DNA from: an uncultured Prevotellaceae bacterium
GTDB lineage: Bacteria; Bacteroidota; Bacteroidia; Bacteroidales; Bacteroidaceae
NCBI GenBank assembly: GCA_900318685.1
Contig: ONLL01000018.1
Coordinates: 1-64,000, forward strand
Reading direction: 5' to 3'
DNA: 64,000 nucleotides
Made by a program: the position numbers and the translations under genes. Shown here piece after piece: positions 29,009 to 39,100 of the stretch. Below the pieces are notes generated by a model. It searched no databases, was not told the DNA's origin, and worked only from the letters and a program-made list of their open reading frames with translations. Each line of letters starts with the position of its first letter. Position 1 is the stretch's first letter.

Positions 29009-30277
29009 CTAACTTCTAATCTGTCCCTCGCCCTCGATGAGCCACTTGTAGGTAGTGATCTCCTCCAGAGCCATAGGACCGCGAGGCCCCAGCTTCTGCG
29101 TTGAGATGCCTATTTCGGCACCAAGGCCGAACTGGGCGCCGTCAGTAAACGACGTAGGAGCGTTCCAGTAGACACAGGCAGCATCGACGTGCTGTTGGAA
29201 GATGCGGGCTGCAGACTCATTCTGGGTGATGATAGCCTCGCTGTGACCTGAGCCGTAGGCATCGATATGCGCAAGAGCCTCGTCGAGACTGTCGACGGTC
29301 TTCACCGCCAGTTTGTAGTCCATGAACTCCGTTCCGAAGCTCTCGTCAGTGGCATGCTCGAGCAATGAATAATGTCCGCTGAGTGCCTCGTAGGCCCGTT
29401 CGTCGGCATAGATGATGACTGGCGTCTTGTTTGTTGCAATAGCATTGCAACATACTGAACCGGAAAGCGGGGCGACGAGTGCAGGCAGGTCGCTGAGGCG
29501 GCTGCTATGAACGAGCAGACAGTCGAGCGCATTGCACACGCTGACGCGACGCGTCTTGGCATTATTGATAATGGCACGTCCCATCTCGAGGTCGCCCTCT
29601 TTGTCAAAATAAGTGTTCACCACTCCGGCACCCGTCTCGATGACAGGAATGCGGGCAGTATCACGTACGAAATCAATCAGCCTACGTCCGCCGCGAGGGA
29701 TACAAAGATCAACATAGCCAACAGCATTGAGCATCTCGCCCGTAGCCTCATGGGTGGCAGGGAGCAGAGCGACGACATCTGGATCAACGCCATATCTCTC
29801 CAACACCTCATGAATGAGCTTCACCTCCTCGCGATTGCTGCAGTCAGCGTCCTTGCCGCCCTTCAGCACACACGCATTGCCGCTCTTGAAGCAAAGTGAG
29901 AACACATCGAAGGTGACATTAGGACGAGCCTCGTAGATCATGCCGATGACACCGAAAGGCACAGATATACGACAGAGCCGCAGGCCGTTCGGCAGCGTCT
30001 TCTGCTCCGTGATATGTCCGAGGGGCGAAGGCAGTCCCGCCACGTTTCTCATATCGTCAGCGATAGCCTCCAGACGGGCCTCAGTCAGCATCAGCCTGTC
30101 GTAAAGAGGGTTCTCGCGGTCCATCTTCGCAAGGTCTTCGGCATTGGCTTTAATAATGCGTTCCTTGTCAGCTACGATGGCCTCGCTGACGGCCAAAAGG
30201 ATCTCGTTGCGACGACTGTCGCTAAGTGCTGCCAGACTCTTGCTGGCTTGCTTGGTCTTTACGAATTGTTCGTTCAT
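29009..30277 (-). CDS. proA: Glutamate-5-semialdehyde dehydrogenase (gamma-glutamyl phosphate reductase)
   Basis: A 422-residue aldehyde-dehydrogenase-fold enzyme that reduces gamma-glutamyl phosphate in proline synthesis. [30 protein letters not shown] and the catalytic-Cys region [11 protein letters not shown] are visible. The start at 30277 ([15 protein letters not shown]) is preferred over 30292. A heptamer array lies upstream, between it and the carboxypeptidase-domain gene. proB is two genes upstream on the same strand. Confidence 0.95.
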   Translation of the reverse strand: MNEQFVKTKQASKSLAALSDSRRNEILLAVSEAIVADKERIIKANAEDLAKMDRENPLYDRLMLTEARLEAIADDMRNVAGLPSPLGHITEQKTLPNGLRLCRISVPFGVIGMIYEARPNVTFDVFSLCFKSGNACVLKGGKDADCSNREEVKLIHEVLERYGVDPDVVALLPATHEATGEMLNAVGYVDLCIPRGGRRLIDFVRDTARIPVIETGAGVVNTYFDKEGDLEMGRAIINNAKTRRVSVCNALDCLLVHSSRLSDLPALVAPLSGSVCCNAIATNKTPVIIYADERAYEALSGHYSLLEHATDESFGTEFMDYKLAVKTVDSLDEALAHIDAYGSGHSEAIITQNESAARIFQQHVDAACVYWNAPTSFTDGAQFGLGAEIGISTQKLGPRGPMALEEITTYKWLIEGEGQIRS

Positions 30278-30286
30278 AATCCTATA

Positions 30287-30321
30287 TTTCAAATCTCAAA
30301 CCTCAAACCTCAAATCAAATC
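30287..30321 (-). repeat. Tandem heptamer array TTTGAGR, short
   Basis: On the minus strand three exact TTTGAGR units flanked by variants follow the TGA stop of the carboxypeptidase-domain gene and precede proA. The orientation to the upstream gene is the same as at 6857. Confidence 0.9.
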
Positions 30322-31537
30322 AGAACACCCCGAAGAGGTTTCTACTCTCGAAGAGCCGTAGCACCTCCTGCTCCACAGGCGTGCGCAGCACAATCTCATT
30401 GTCGCGCCAGAACTTCTTGTCATAGCCTTGACTCTCGATAGCATCATGCATATTCGACTGTGTGTCAAGCAGACGACCGTGTCCTATATCCCTGTCGCCC
30501 ACGTTGAAGAGCATCGAGCTGGTCCTGATGGTCTTGCCGTAGAGCTCGTGCTGCTCTTCTATGATCACCGACTCCACTTCCAGGAATTCACGGTCTTCAG
30601 TCATGTTGACCACGAAGTGAAACTCAGTATCGATGAGCTCATCAAAATAGTCTTTGCCAAACAAAGCTGCCAGCTCCTCCTCGTACCTGCTGCCCCGCTG
30701 CTTCCTGTGCATCACTTTCAGGTTCAGCTCCCGCCCTTCTATTTTGCGCAGGCGGTAGGTGTTCGCGTCGAGATAGAGCGTAGCGTCGAGTACAGGCTTA
30801 TCTGTTGGTTTAGGTGTGAAGTGCGCCGCTAGCAGACGTTCGTTGTCGCTGCCTATCATATCGAAGCTCACGTCGTAGTTCGACTCGTAGTATTCCGACA
30901 GGGGATAGCGGTCGCTACTGGTAACTTTCGTTCCCGGCATGTAGGTCACCTGAATCTGAGACGTTGAGAAGAAGTTGGCATAGTACGAATAATAATGCAG
31001 GCTGTCGGGCTGTATGCCGGCGAAGCGCCCTTTGCTCAAAGCCAGGTCACGCAAGAACACCGACGAATGTCCGCTGAGGAAGGCTTCCATGAATTCATAG
31101 CACACAGAGTCGGCATAGGCCGTCTGACGATAGAAGAAGTTTGCCCTCTTCTTGCGGTTCTTCTTGAGCTGTCGTTGTGCCTCTTTGATGGCTTCCTTCA
31201 AATAGGAGGAATAAGGTTTCACCGTCACCTCGTCAAGAGTCGTTGACACAGCATGCAGCTCCACGACACGTCCCATCTGCCCTGCAACGATGGTTCTGGT
31301 CTGATAGCCCACAAAGCTGATGCGAAGCATATCCGTAGGGGCGCACTCGATACTGAAACTGCCTTCAGCATTGGTCATCGTCGAGTTTGAGCGGCTGACG
31401 AACACGCCAGCGAAAGGCAGCGTCTGATGCGTCTGGGCATCGATGACCACTGCCTCGAATCGTTCTGTCTGGCCAATCGCCAACAGCGGCAGCCATAACA
31501 ACACCCACAGAACAAAATGTTTCACCAGTCTATTCAT
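30320..31537 (-). CDS. Exported protein with carboxypeptidase regulatory-like domain
   Basis: A 405-residue protein with signal peptide MNRLVKHFVLWVLLWLPLLAIG. Residues about 25-105 form a CarboxypepD_reg-like beta-sandwich (AVVIDAQTHQTLPFAGV, ISFVGYQTRT). The rest (about 300 residues) is a domain of unknown function common in Bacteroidetes envelope proteins. The start at 31537 leaves the repeat array outside the gene. Its place between proB and proA is unusual for an exported protein. Confidence 0.75.
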   Translation of the reverse strand: MNRLVKHFVLWVLLWLPLLAIGQTERFEAVVIDAQTHQTLPFAGVFVSRSNSTMTNAEGSFSIECAPTDMLRISFVGYQTRTIVAGQMGRVVELHAVSTTLDEVTVKPYSSYLKEAIKEAQRQLKKNRKKRANFFYRQTAYADSVCYEFMEAFLSGHSSVFLRDLALSKGRFAGIQPDSLHYYSYYANFFSTSQIQVTYMPGTKVTSSDRYPLSEYYESNYDVSFDMIGSDNERLLAAHFTPKPTDKPVLDATLYLDANTYRLRKIEGRELNLKVMHRKQRGSRYEEELAALFGKDYFDELIDTEFHFVVNMTEDREFLEVESVIIEEQHELYGKTIRTSSMLFNVGDRDIGHGRLLDTQSNMHDAIESQGYDKKFWRDNEIVLRTPVEQEVLRLFESRNLFGVF

Positions 31538-31543
31538 GACAAA

Positions 31544-31604
31544 TCTCAAATCTCAAACCTCAAATCTCAAACCTCAAATCTCAAACCTCAAACCTCAAAC
31601 CTCA
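31544..31604 (-). repeat. Tandem heptamer array TTTGAGR, about 8 copies
   Basis: Eight exact TTTGAGG/TTTGAGA units on the minus strand start within the proB stop: the TGA of proB is the TGA of the first partial unit. Confidence 0.95.
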
Positions 31605-32375
31605 TCGAGTCAAGAACACCGTGTGAGGAGTATTTTCCTGATTTTGGAACAGATCGACGAGGATGTCGTCGCGCTCACCATTGGCGATGATCACGCGGAT
31701 GCCCGACTGCTGCACACGACTCGCAGTGGTGTACTTCGAATGCATCCCACCACGTCCGAAAGCACTCTTCTCCGGCTGGATATACTCCGACAGGTCGCGA
31801 CCTGGCGCTACCTCGCGGATGAGCTCAGCCGAAGGATCATCGGGATGGGTGGTGAAGATGCCGTCGATGTTCGACAGCAGCACCAGCGTCTCGGCCTCCA
31901 TCATCATCGCAATGAGGCCCGACAGCTCGTCGTTATCCGTGAACATCAGCTCCGTGACACTCACCGTATCGTTCTCGTTCACGATAGGCAGTACGTCGTT
32001 CTCAAGCATCACTGTCATGCAGGCACGCTGGTTACGATACTGTTCACCGGGCTCGAAGTTCTCCTTCATCGTAAGCACCTGCCCGACGTGGATGCCGTAT
32101 TCACGGAAGAGGTCGTAATAGAGTCCCACCAGTTTCACCTGCCCCACCGCCGAGAACAGCTGCCGCTGCTCCACCGAGTCAAGCGAGTGATCCACTGTCA
32201 GCTCCCTGCGCCCACAGGCCACAGCTCCCGAACTCACTAGAATCACTTCATAACCTTGGCGTCGCAGCCAAGCTATCTGGTCGACAATGGCCGACATACG
32301 AGTCACATCGAGCTTCCCATCCTGTCGCGTGAGAACGTTGGAACCTACCTTGATAACAATCCTTTTATCCATCAC
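31602..32375 (-). CDS. proB: Glutamate 5-kinase, short form without PUA domain
   Basis: A 257-residue amino-acid-kinase-fold enzyme making gamma-glutamyl phosphate. KVGSNVLT (residues 9-16), LVSSGAVACGRREL, NENDTVSVTELMFTDND and the AFGRGGMHSKYTTA block are present. E. coli ProB has about 367 residues with a C-terminal PUA domain; this one ends after the kinase domain. The end is natural, not a frameshift: the stop is followed immediately by the heptamer array. The start may be Met1 or Met2. Confidence 0.93.
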   Translation of the reverse strand: MMDKRIVIKVGSNVLTRQDGKLDVTRMSAIVDQIAWLRRQGYEVILVSSGAVACGRRELTVDHSLDSVEQRQLFSAVGQVKLVGLYYDLFREYGIHVGQVLTMKENFEPGEQYRNQRACMTVMLENDVLPIVNENDTVSVTELMFTDNDELSGLIAMMMEAETLVLLSNIDGIFTTHPDDPSAELIREVAPGRDLSEYIQPEKSAFGRGGMHSKYTTASRVQQSGIRVIIANGERDDILVDLFQNQENTPHTVFLTR

Positions 32376-32393
32376 AATTGCGTATTTGGGCTA

Positions 32394-32401
32394 CAAAGGT
32401 A
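32394..32401 (-). promoter_or_regulatory. -7 element for proB
   Basis: The minus strand reads TACCTTTG 19 nt before the proB start. Confidence 0.55.
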
Positions 32402-32703
32402 CGAATAAGTGAGCGAAATGCAAAAGAAAAAAGGCTTTTTCTTTTCATTTCCGAGCGAAAGTACCTTCGAGCGCCAGCTCAAAGTTACGAAGAAGTGAGG
32501 AGAAAACCAAAGGAACCTATGCTTTTTTGTTCTTAACCCTATGTTTTTTCATTCATAAAGCATATCCTTATAGTTCTCAACCCTATTCCTTTTTACTTCT
32601 TACCCCTCTACTGGCTATCCTACCCGCCCTCTTTCAGAACCTTCCTTTCGGATTTTGCTAACGCCGGACACGAAGGAACGACACCGAAGTTGGCCTCCCG
32701 TTA

Positions 32704-32792
32704 AAGTAAAACAAGTTGTTTTACCTTTCTAAGTCATAGGTTTTGCATACCAAAGTCGGCCACTTTCGAAGGTAAAACAACTTGTTTTACTT
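32704..32792. repeat. Perfect 24-bp inverted repeat pair, each arm near-palindromic
   Basis: Positions 32704-32727 and 32769-32792 are exact reverse complements. Each contains GTAAAACAA-C/G-TTGTTTTAC, itself an interrupted palindrome. The spacer is 41 bp. Confidence 0.92.
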
Positions 32793-32828
32793 CATCAAGT
32801 GGCCGCCCTTCCATTCCAAAGGCCGGAA

Positions 32829-34730
32829 TCAGCGTCTATTACCTTTCGATTTCTTGATGATGAGTTGCGACTTCAGCTCTTTCGAACCGCTGACTATGGC
32901 TGTGAGATCCACCACCGTGCTGCTATCAGCCTCAGGATGGAGAGACTGGCAACGAACCACCTCGATATCTTCCCAGCCATCATCAAGTATTGTCGTCAGT
33001 TCATAGACGCCATTGTCTATGGTGATGGCCCTCTTGCCTTTGACCTTCGTTTCAGTCGCGAGAACAGGCTTGTCGAGTTCGGGCAGCGCATAGAATCCCA
33101 TGCGAACCTTGCGAGGACCTTTGGTAGTCACCTTGTCAGCACGAATGACGCCATCGGCAGTAACCATCTCAGTCAGGTCGATAGTGACTGTGGTGTCGCG
33201 CTCCATCTCTGCCTTGCGACAGAACCAGCCTTCAGCATTGAGGCCGTTGCCACGATAGCTGTTGATCTGCAGCCATTGGCCATCATCGCCCTCCACGACA
33301 TAGCTCATAGCCACCTCGCCATTCTTTCCATCCGACTGCCAAGGAAGCGCTGAATTGTAAGCCAGGCGGTTGTAGTTCTCGAGCCCGTAATAGAACCCAT
33401 TGTTGCGTGTGAACACATTGCGGAATTCCGCCATCCCCAGCGCAGGATAGTCAGTGGTCAGGATCTTGGCTTTTTCCGAATAGACGTTATACGGCTCCTT
33501 TTTATTCATCTTTACCCACGCTCCCTCTGTCTCACGTGCCGTCCAGAAGGGATTGTCAGCCGGCATGTAGAGGGCAAGGAACAACTTTGCCATCCAGAAC
33601 ACGCTGCCTCGACAGGAATAGTGCTGCAGGCAATCCTCAAAATGACCATAGAACCCTAGGTTGGGAAGACCGTCCTCGGCCAGAAAATTCGGGTTCTGAA
33701 GGAACTGAAGAATGGCACCCGAGCAGATGCGACGCATCCAGCCATAGTCGATGTCGGGACTTTGAAGCAGACCTGTGAGGGCGAGCGGGATGGCAGCTCC
33801 CATGCGATAGGTGATGCTTCGACCCCACATCTGCATCTTGCCGTCGCGGCCGAACATATAGGGATACTGCTTCGGGATGTCGCCCAGATGCTTCATAAAC
33901 AGCTCTGCCTCTGCCGGATAGTATTTCTTTCCGAAGCTCTCAGCCCACAGCGGCCCATACATCTGGAATGCCCACATGCTGTAATAGTCGAAAAGCGGAG
34001 CATCGTGATACCATCCGTCACCCACATAGGCATCGAGGTTGGCATGCAGCAGATGTTCCATATACTGCATATTGACCTGATAGCCCTCCTTGTGCAGGAA
34101 GCTGAGCAGGCACTGGTTGAAGAAGCGCCAGTTCATGTTGATCGTTTCTCCTTCGGCATAGGTCTTGAACACGGCAGCAAGACGGTCGCGGGTATCCTGC
34201 GGCAGAGGATTCCAGAACACCTCGGGTGCCATGAGTAGCGATACCGCTAGTCCGCCCAGCTCTACCAGCTTTTGTCCGCCGTTGCCCCTTCCGCGCTTCT
34301 CAGGCAGGAAGATAGGACTCTCCCGGTCGAGCATCGATGCCATCTGATAGCGATAGTAGTCGCCCACCTTCACGCCGTGGAGCGTCAGGTCGGGGTTCTC
34401 CTTCAGCAGCGGCCCTGCCAGGAACATCGTCCGGCAGAGTGCCTCCATGCGTGCTGTCGCTACGCCGCCTGCATCGCGAGGGTAGCTCTTGCCTTCCTGC
34501 TTCGGGAGGTTGAACGGGTCCTTGATGTCATTCACATACTGGAAGGCAGTGCTGAGCAGATATTCCGCAGCCTGCTTCCAGTGGTCGCGCGTCATGCCCG
34601 TAAACGGACTGAGTTTCATATCAGGGTTCTTCACCTCGAAGATCTTGCCCGGCTTCTGCGCAGCAAATGCGGGAAGGCTCAGGGCACACAAGATGGTTGA
34701 TAGCAGTAATAAACAATAGTTCTTTCTCAT
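32829..34730 (-). CDS. Exported DUF2264 domain protein, probable glycoside hydrolase
   Basis: A 633-residue protein with signal peptide (MRKNYCLLLLSTILCALSLPAFA). The mature N-terminal two thirds match DUF2264, an (alpha/alpha)-barrel family related to GH154 and linked to uronic-acid polysaccharide breakdown. Family-like blocks include LGGLAVSLLMAPEVFWNPL and WNWRFFN-like NMNWRFFNQCLL. The start at 34730 begins the signal peptide; the longer frame to 34772 crosses the promoter. The substrate is unknown and no SusCD pair is nearby. Confidence 0.82.
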   Translation of the reverse strand: MRKNYCLLLLSTILCALSLPAFAAQKPGKIFEVKNPDMKLSPFTGMTRDHWKQAAEYLLSTAFQYVNDIKDPFNLPKQEGKSYPRDAGGVATARMEALCRTMFLAGPLLKENPDLTLHGVKVGDYYRYQMASMLDRESPIFLPEKRGRGNGGQKLVELGGLAVSLLMAPEVFWNPLPQDTRDRLAAVFKTYAEGETINMNWRFFNQCLLSFLHKEGYQVNMQYMEHLLHANLDAYVGDGWYHDAPLFDYYSMWAFQMYGPLWAESFGKKYYPAEAELFMKHLGDIPKQYPYMFGRDGKMQMWGRSITYRMGAAIPLALTGLLQSPDIDYGWMRRICSGAILQFLQNPNFLAEDGLPNLGFYGHFEDCLQHYSCRGSVFWMAKLFLALYMPADNPFWTARETEGAWVKMNKKEPYNVYSEKAKILTTDYPALGMAEFRNVFTRNNGFYYGLENYNRLAYNSALPWQSDGKNGEVAMSYVVEGDDGQWLQINSYRGNGLNAEGWFCRKAEMERDTTVTIDLTEMVTADGVIRADKVTTKGPRKVRMGFYALPELDKPVLATETKVKGKRAITIDNGVYELTTILDDGWEDIEVVRCQSLHPEADSSTVVDLTAIVSGSKELKSQLIIKKSKGNRR

Positions 34731-34769
34731 AATAATAAAATGTGTATGGCCAGCACTCATATTCAACTG

Positions 34770-34777
34770 CAAAGATA
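34770..34777 (-). promoter_or_regulatory. -7 element for the DUF2264 gene
   Basis: The minus strand reads TATCTTTG 39 nt before the start at 34730. Confidence 0.55.
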
Positions 34778-34861
34778 CGAAATTTGAAGCCCTTATGCAA
34801 GCTTCTTCCCAATTATTTTTAAAAAGAGCCAGTATTTCATTGCAGGTCTCATTTTTTTTTG

Positions 34862-34869
34862 TATATTTG
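34862..34869 (+). promoter_or_regulatory. -7 element for the broken secreted gene
   Basis: TATATTTG lies 31 nt before the ATG at 34901. Confidence 0.5.
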
Positions 34870-34900
34870 CCCCGAATTATAAACCAAAACCTAAAAACAA

Positions 34901-35207
34901 ATGAAACGAATCTTGTCTCTTACCATTGTCCTGTTGTTCTCAGTAATGGCAGTAGACGCACAACTTAAAGTGAATTCCTTGGGCAAGGTGGGCATAGCCA
35001 CTGGAACAAATACGCTTGAAGCCCGATTGTCTGTTGGTTGGAACAACTATTTCAATGTTTCAAATACTAGTATTGGCTTAGTCGCAACGCCAAAATATGA
35101 CAACCAATGGCGTAACGTTGGTTTAGCTGGCATCATTAAAAAGCAATGATGTGATAATAGAAAACGATTTTGAAGTGAAACCAGGAGGAACTTTAGAGAT
35201 AAGGTAA
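34901..35207 (+). pseudogene. Broken secreted-protein gene (internal deletion or frameshift)
   Basis: An 82-codon frame (34901-35149) encodes a signal peptide (MKRILSLTIVLLFSVMAVDA) and KVNSLGKVGIATGTNTLEARLSVG, the N-terminus of a longer Bacteroidales secreted family. It stops at 35147. In the next frame 35142-35207 reads SNDVIIENDFEVKPGGTLEIR then stop, which looks like the C-terminus of such a protein. The two ends are present with the middle missing and frames mismatched. The region is clearly AT-rich compared with its neighbours. The parent family is not named. Confidence 0.6.
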
Positions 35208-35227
35208 TCTCCCCAAATAGAGATAGT

Positions 35228-36160
35228 ATGAAGAGAAGAATCTGTCTTTTGATAATGTTTATAGTATATTTGTCTGGCTTAAACGCGCAACCTGCTTCGG
35301 AGACAGGTAATGTAAAATACTGGGTGTATAGATTCACGGAAAACTGGAGAAATCAAAATGATAGTATAGTAGGATGGTTTAAAGAAGAGAATGAAGAAAA
35401 ATATTTAGTAACATCAATGGACAAGTTGGAATTTGAGGGAGTTGTATACGACGTTGTATATCATGAGCCTCCTCTTTTTCCTATCCATGAAGAGGTCACT
35501 GGCAAGAAATCAGTTCCTAAAAGACGCCTTTATTCCATCGGCGTACGTTGTGAAAAAGGACGTGTATATACAAACTATAGTGATTTCTGTGAATACCAGA
35601 ACTATCGTTTCGATCATGATCTCTATTTTCTGCCTTGTTGTTGGTCTTTCAGCGACCCGAACTATCTTCCCTACCACCTGACAGAGGACGGCAGTGAGCT
35701 CATCCTGTATGATTACACGATGGAGGTGGGCGACGGTTTCCGCCATGTGGATGGTCATGACGACATCACGGTGGTGGAGAAGGACACGGTGGCATACGCT
35801 GATGATGTGCCCCGTCGCCGGCTGACACTGAGCAACGGACTCATCATCATTGAAGGCATGGGATGCATCAACTCGAACGGGATGCTCATCGACTGGCTGA
35901 ACCCGGCTGAGGAGTATCAGTCGAACTTCACATACCTTGATTACTGTGCCGACGACTGGAACAAGCCTTTCAACATCATCTATACCCATGAGGACTCCGG
36001 CCTGCATGTGGTGGACACCAACCCGGCAGGGATAGAACCCCTGCAAGCATCCGAGTCACCAAGCGGGCATGCCATCTTCGACCTTCAGGGCCGCCGCCTA
36101 TCTGCGCCTCTTTCCAAAGGCATATACATCCAGGATGGACGAAAGCGTATCGTGAAGTAG
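35228..36160 (+). CDS. Exported hypothetical protein with C-terminal LQGRRLS...KGIYI tail
   Basis: A 310-residue protein with signal peptide MKRRICLLIMFIVYLSGLNA. No known family is recognised. The first about 135 codons are AT-rich, while the rest has the GC-richer usage of the surrounding genes, suggesting a chimera with a join near 35640. The end, IFDLQGRRLSAPLSKGIYIQDG, resembles the tail of type-A sorting domains in Prevotella and also ends the C10 protease at 42805. It starts 21 bp after the broken gene. Confidence 0.7.
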   Translation: MKRRICLLIMFIVYLSGLNAQPASETGNVKYWVYRFTENWRNQNDSIVGWFKEENEEKYLVTSMDKLEFEGVVYDVVYHEPPLFPIHEEVTGKKSVPKRRLYSIGVRCEKGRVYTNYSDFCEYQNYRFDHDLYFLPCCWSFSDPNYLPYHLTEDGSELILYDYTMEVGDGFRHVDGHDDITVVEKDTVAYADDVPRRRLTLSNGLIIIEGMGCINSNGMLIDWLNPAEEYQSNFTYLDYCADDWNKPFNIIYTHEDSGLHVVDTNPAGIEPLQASESPSGHAIFDLQGRRLSAPLSKGIYIQDGRKRIVK

Positions 36161-36179
36161 ATCTATCTCTTTTCTATAA

Positions 36180-39100
36180 TCAGAGTACTGCAAAGTCATC
36201 CATAAGCTGACGGAAGAGGGGGACGTGGCGGAGGAGGTCGGGACGGCCCACGACGATGGTCTGCAGGCGGGCTCGGGTGAGGGCAACATTGAGTTTGCGG
36301 TCGATGAGGGTGCCGTCATCATCGGTGAAGGTGGTGGCGGTGAGGAAGTCGAGCTGGTAGCGGTGAGTTACGCCAAAGCTATAGATGATAATGTCACGCT
36401 GGCTGCCCTGATAACGCTCTACGGTGTCGATGCTCACCTGTCGCAGGGCCTCAACATCGTATTGCTCCAGAGCCAGACGGATGAGCGCTATCTGATGACG
36501 ATAGGTGACGATGACTCCAACAGTTTTTTGAGGATTGAAGTGGTCGGCAGTAAAGTGGTGGATGCGTTGAAGAAGGTCGGCCACGAGCGTTGCCTCAGCT
36601 TGCAGAGAGTCGTTCTCGCTAGCAGAAGCCACTTTTTGGAGTGGAAAGAACAACATGCGCCGCGACTGCAGTAGCTGGTCAATACGGTTATTCGCCACCG
36701 AGCTATAGCCCAGACTTGTCTCCTGCTGATGAGGAAGGGGTACGGCGCTGAGGGCCTCGCGCTGATAGAAATGGCTTATGGGGAAACGTGCAACCTCAGG
36801 ATGCATGCGGCCATGACTGTGGAGGATGCCCACGAACTGTGAACGACCTTGACGGTGCTCCCAGCGCAGCAGTCGCTCGAAGAGGGAGTGGCGGCAGTCG
36901 TCAAGGCCTATGTCGCACAAGCTCGGCTCGTCGACTTTCGACAACTCAGGGCTTTGCTGCACTACTGCAGGCAGTTGCTTATGGTCGCCTACTAGCACGA
37001 AGCGGTCGACGGTATCACTCGCCAGGAGTCCGATAATAGCAGGTTCGAGGATCTGCGAAGCCTCGTCGACGATGGCCAGCGAGAAGTGTTTCAGCTGGAA
37101 GATGTAAGGTTGTGCCTGAAGCGTGGATGTAGTGGCGACGATGATGGGTGTTCGCTCAATGAGCTGACGGGCTTCGTCGAGCTTTTTCGTAGTAGCCAAA
37201 GCTGTGTCGAGCAGATAGGGACGAAAACGTGGGTCGCAGGAGGCAGGACGGCCTAGGCGAAGGAAAGACCACCCCTGCCCCTCCCCGAGGGAGGAGAGAT
37301 TGGATAACATAGCGCAGATTTCGTCAACAGCTCTGTTGGTATAGGCGGTAAGGAGAATGTTACAGTTGAGTGTTGCCCTCAACGAAGCCAATTCTTCCTC
37401 GACAATGAAACGGAGGGCCATCGATGTCTTACCAGTACCGGGCGGGCCCTGCAGGAGGAAATAGTCGCGTGCCTGCTTGATGCGCAGGAGGACATCGTCG
37501 TAGTCAGGATGGTAGGGACGCGAGAGACAGAGCGACGTGTCGGCCTCAGGCTGTCGCTGACACAGCAGCAGCGCCTTGCGACTGGGTGATGCCGTAGCAA
37601 ATCGATAGAGCGAGCGTATGGCTGATGATGTTCCCACCTCAGCTCCATCGCGCTCCACAGCCCATGTCCTGCCATCGCCTGGGCGGAAGACGCTCTCGTT
37701 CTGTTGTCCGTCGCTGAGCGCTACCACGAGGCTGTCGGTCTTGAGTTCCTGCAGCGATCCCTTATAGAGGATGCTATGGCGCACATCAGGCGTAGTGTCG
37801 TAGGCATAGAGGCACACCATATCGCCACGCCTGAAGTTAGGGACAGTATTGAGACCATCAGGTATGCGCAGGGTAATGATATCGTATCCCACAGAAATAC
37901 TCGAGCGTTCGCTTTTAACAATACTGAGTCCCAGTAATATAGATCCAGTTTCCTGACGCTCTGCAAGCGACATCTGCCAGAGGTCGGCAATGCAGCCGCC
38001 CGAGTGATGCAGACGCATCTCGCTAGACCCCAGACGCTGCGCCACCTGCTCGCGATAGACGAAGGTGAGCATCCGCTCGACATAGGAACGCTCCAGTGGC
38101 TGGAGGGCGGCGATGGACTGCTGCATAGCCTGCATGCCCGGCAGCACAAATTGATGGAAATAGCCGTCGCGCTCCACATCTTTATATATTATGTCGGCAT
38201 TGAGCATCGACAGGATGCGCCCCACCCCTTCGCGGGCCATCAGCAGCTCAGTGGCAACAATTTGATTGCGCAGACGGATGGCTTCGCGCAGCAGCGTGCG
38301 GTAGTAGTTGACGCTGAGCAACCCCTGAGCGGCAGGATAGCGCGAATAGAGCAGGCGGGTGTCCACCTGGCGGTCGCTCTTGCCGAAGTTATAGCGCAGC
38401 ACGCCATAGTAAAGCAGCAGCTGCACATAGTGGTCCTCACGCTGCAGACCATGACGGTCGTGACTTTGATACTCAATCTTCATGTTCTTGCCAGCCTTTT
38501 GCTCCACGAGCAGGCTCATATCCTCCGTCATTAGGTCGACACGTCCCTGAAGTCCCAGCCGTTCACATACAAACGAAGGTTCGAGCAATGCTCCCTCGGG
38601 CTTCAAGAGGGCTACCGCCTGACGAATATTCTGCATCTGCGCCTCGGCTTGCAGACGAAAGGCTTCGGCTTTGAAGTCAGGGCAGCTGCAGTAGCGCAAG
38701 GCCTGCTCGCGGAACGACCGCTGCAGCACCTGGGCGGTGGTGACGTCGGGCTGGTTGATAACGGCATCGAGGGCGGCTCCCGCAAAGAGTCCCAAGAGGA
38801 TGGCCTGGGTGTTGGGACGCTCTTTCAGTCTGTTGATGGTATAAAGCAGAGGATGATGTCCATAGCTGGTGAAGCAGGCCGCCAACGACGAGATGTCGAT
38901 GAGGAAGTCGGGTTCGACGACCACCTGACCAGGCACGATGATGTTGTCGTCTTCGCTGAGGCTACAGTCGAGCAGGTTCAGCTGCATACCGGGCCGCAGC
39001 AGCTTCTGCAGGTAGGCAAAGTCGCGGCCCTGCTGCGTATTGCGATAGTCGATGGTGATGGGGCCGTCGTCGGTATCGGCTGTAACCAAGGCATCGCCGA

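Larger units (their letters stand above)
32376..32828. other. 453-bp gene-free gap with an inverted repeat pair
   Basis: The gap separates proB from the DUF2264 gene, both leftward. It carries the proB promoter at one end, a T-rich central stretch and the 24-bp inverted pair at 32704-32792. No reading frame here looks coding. Confidence 0.65.
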
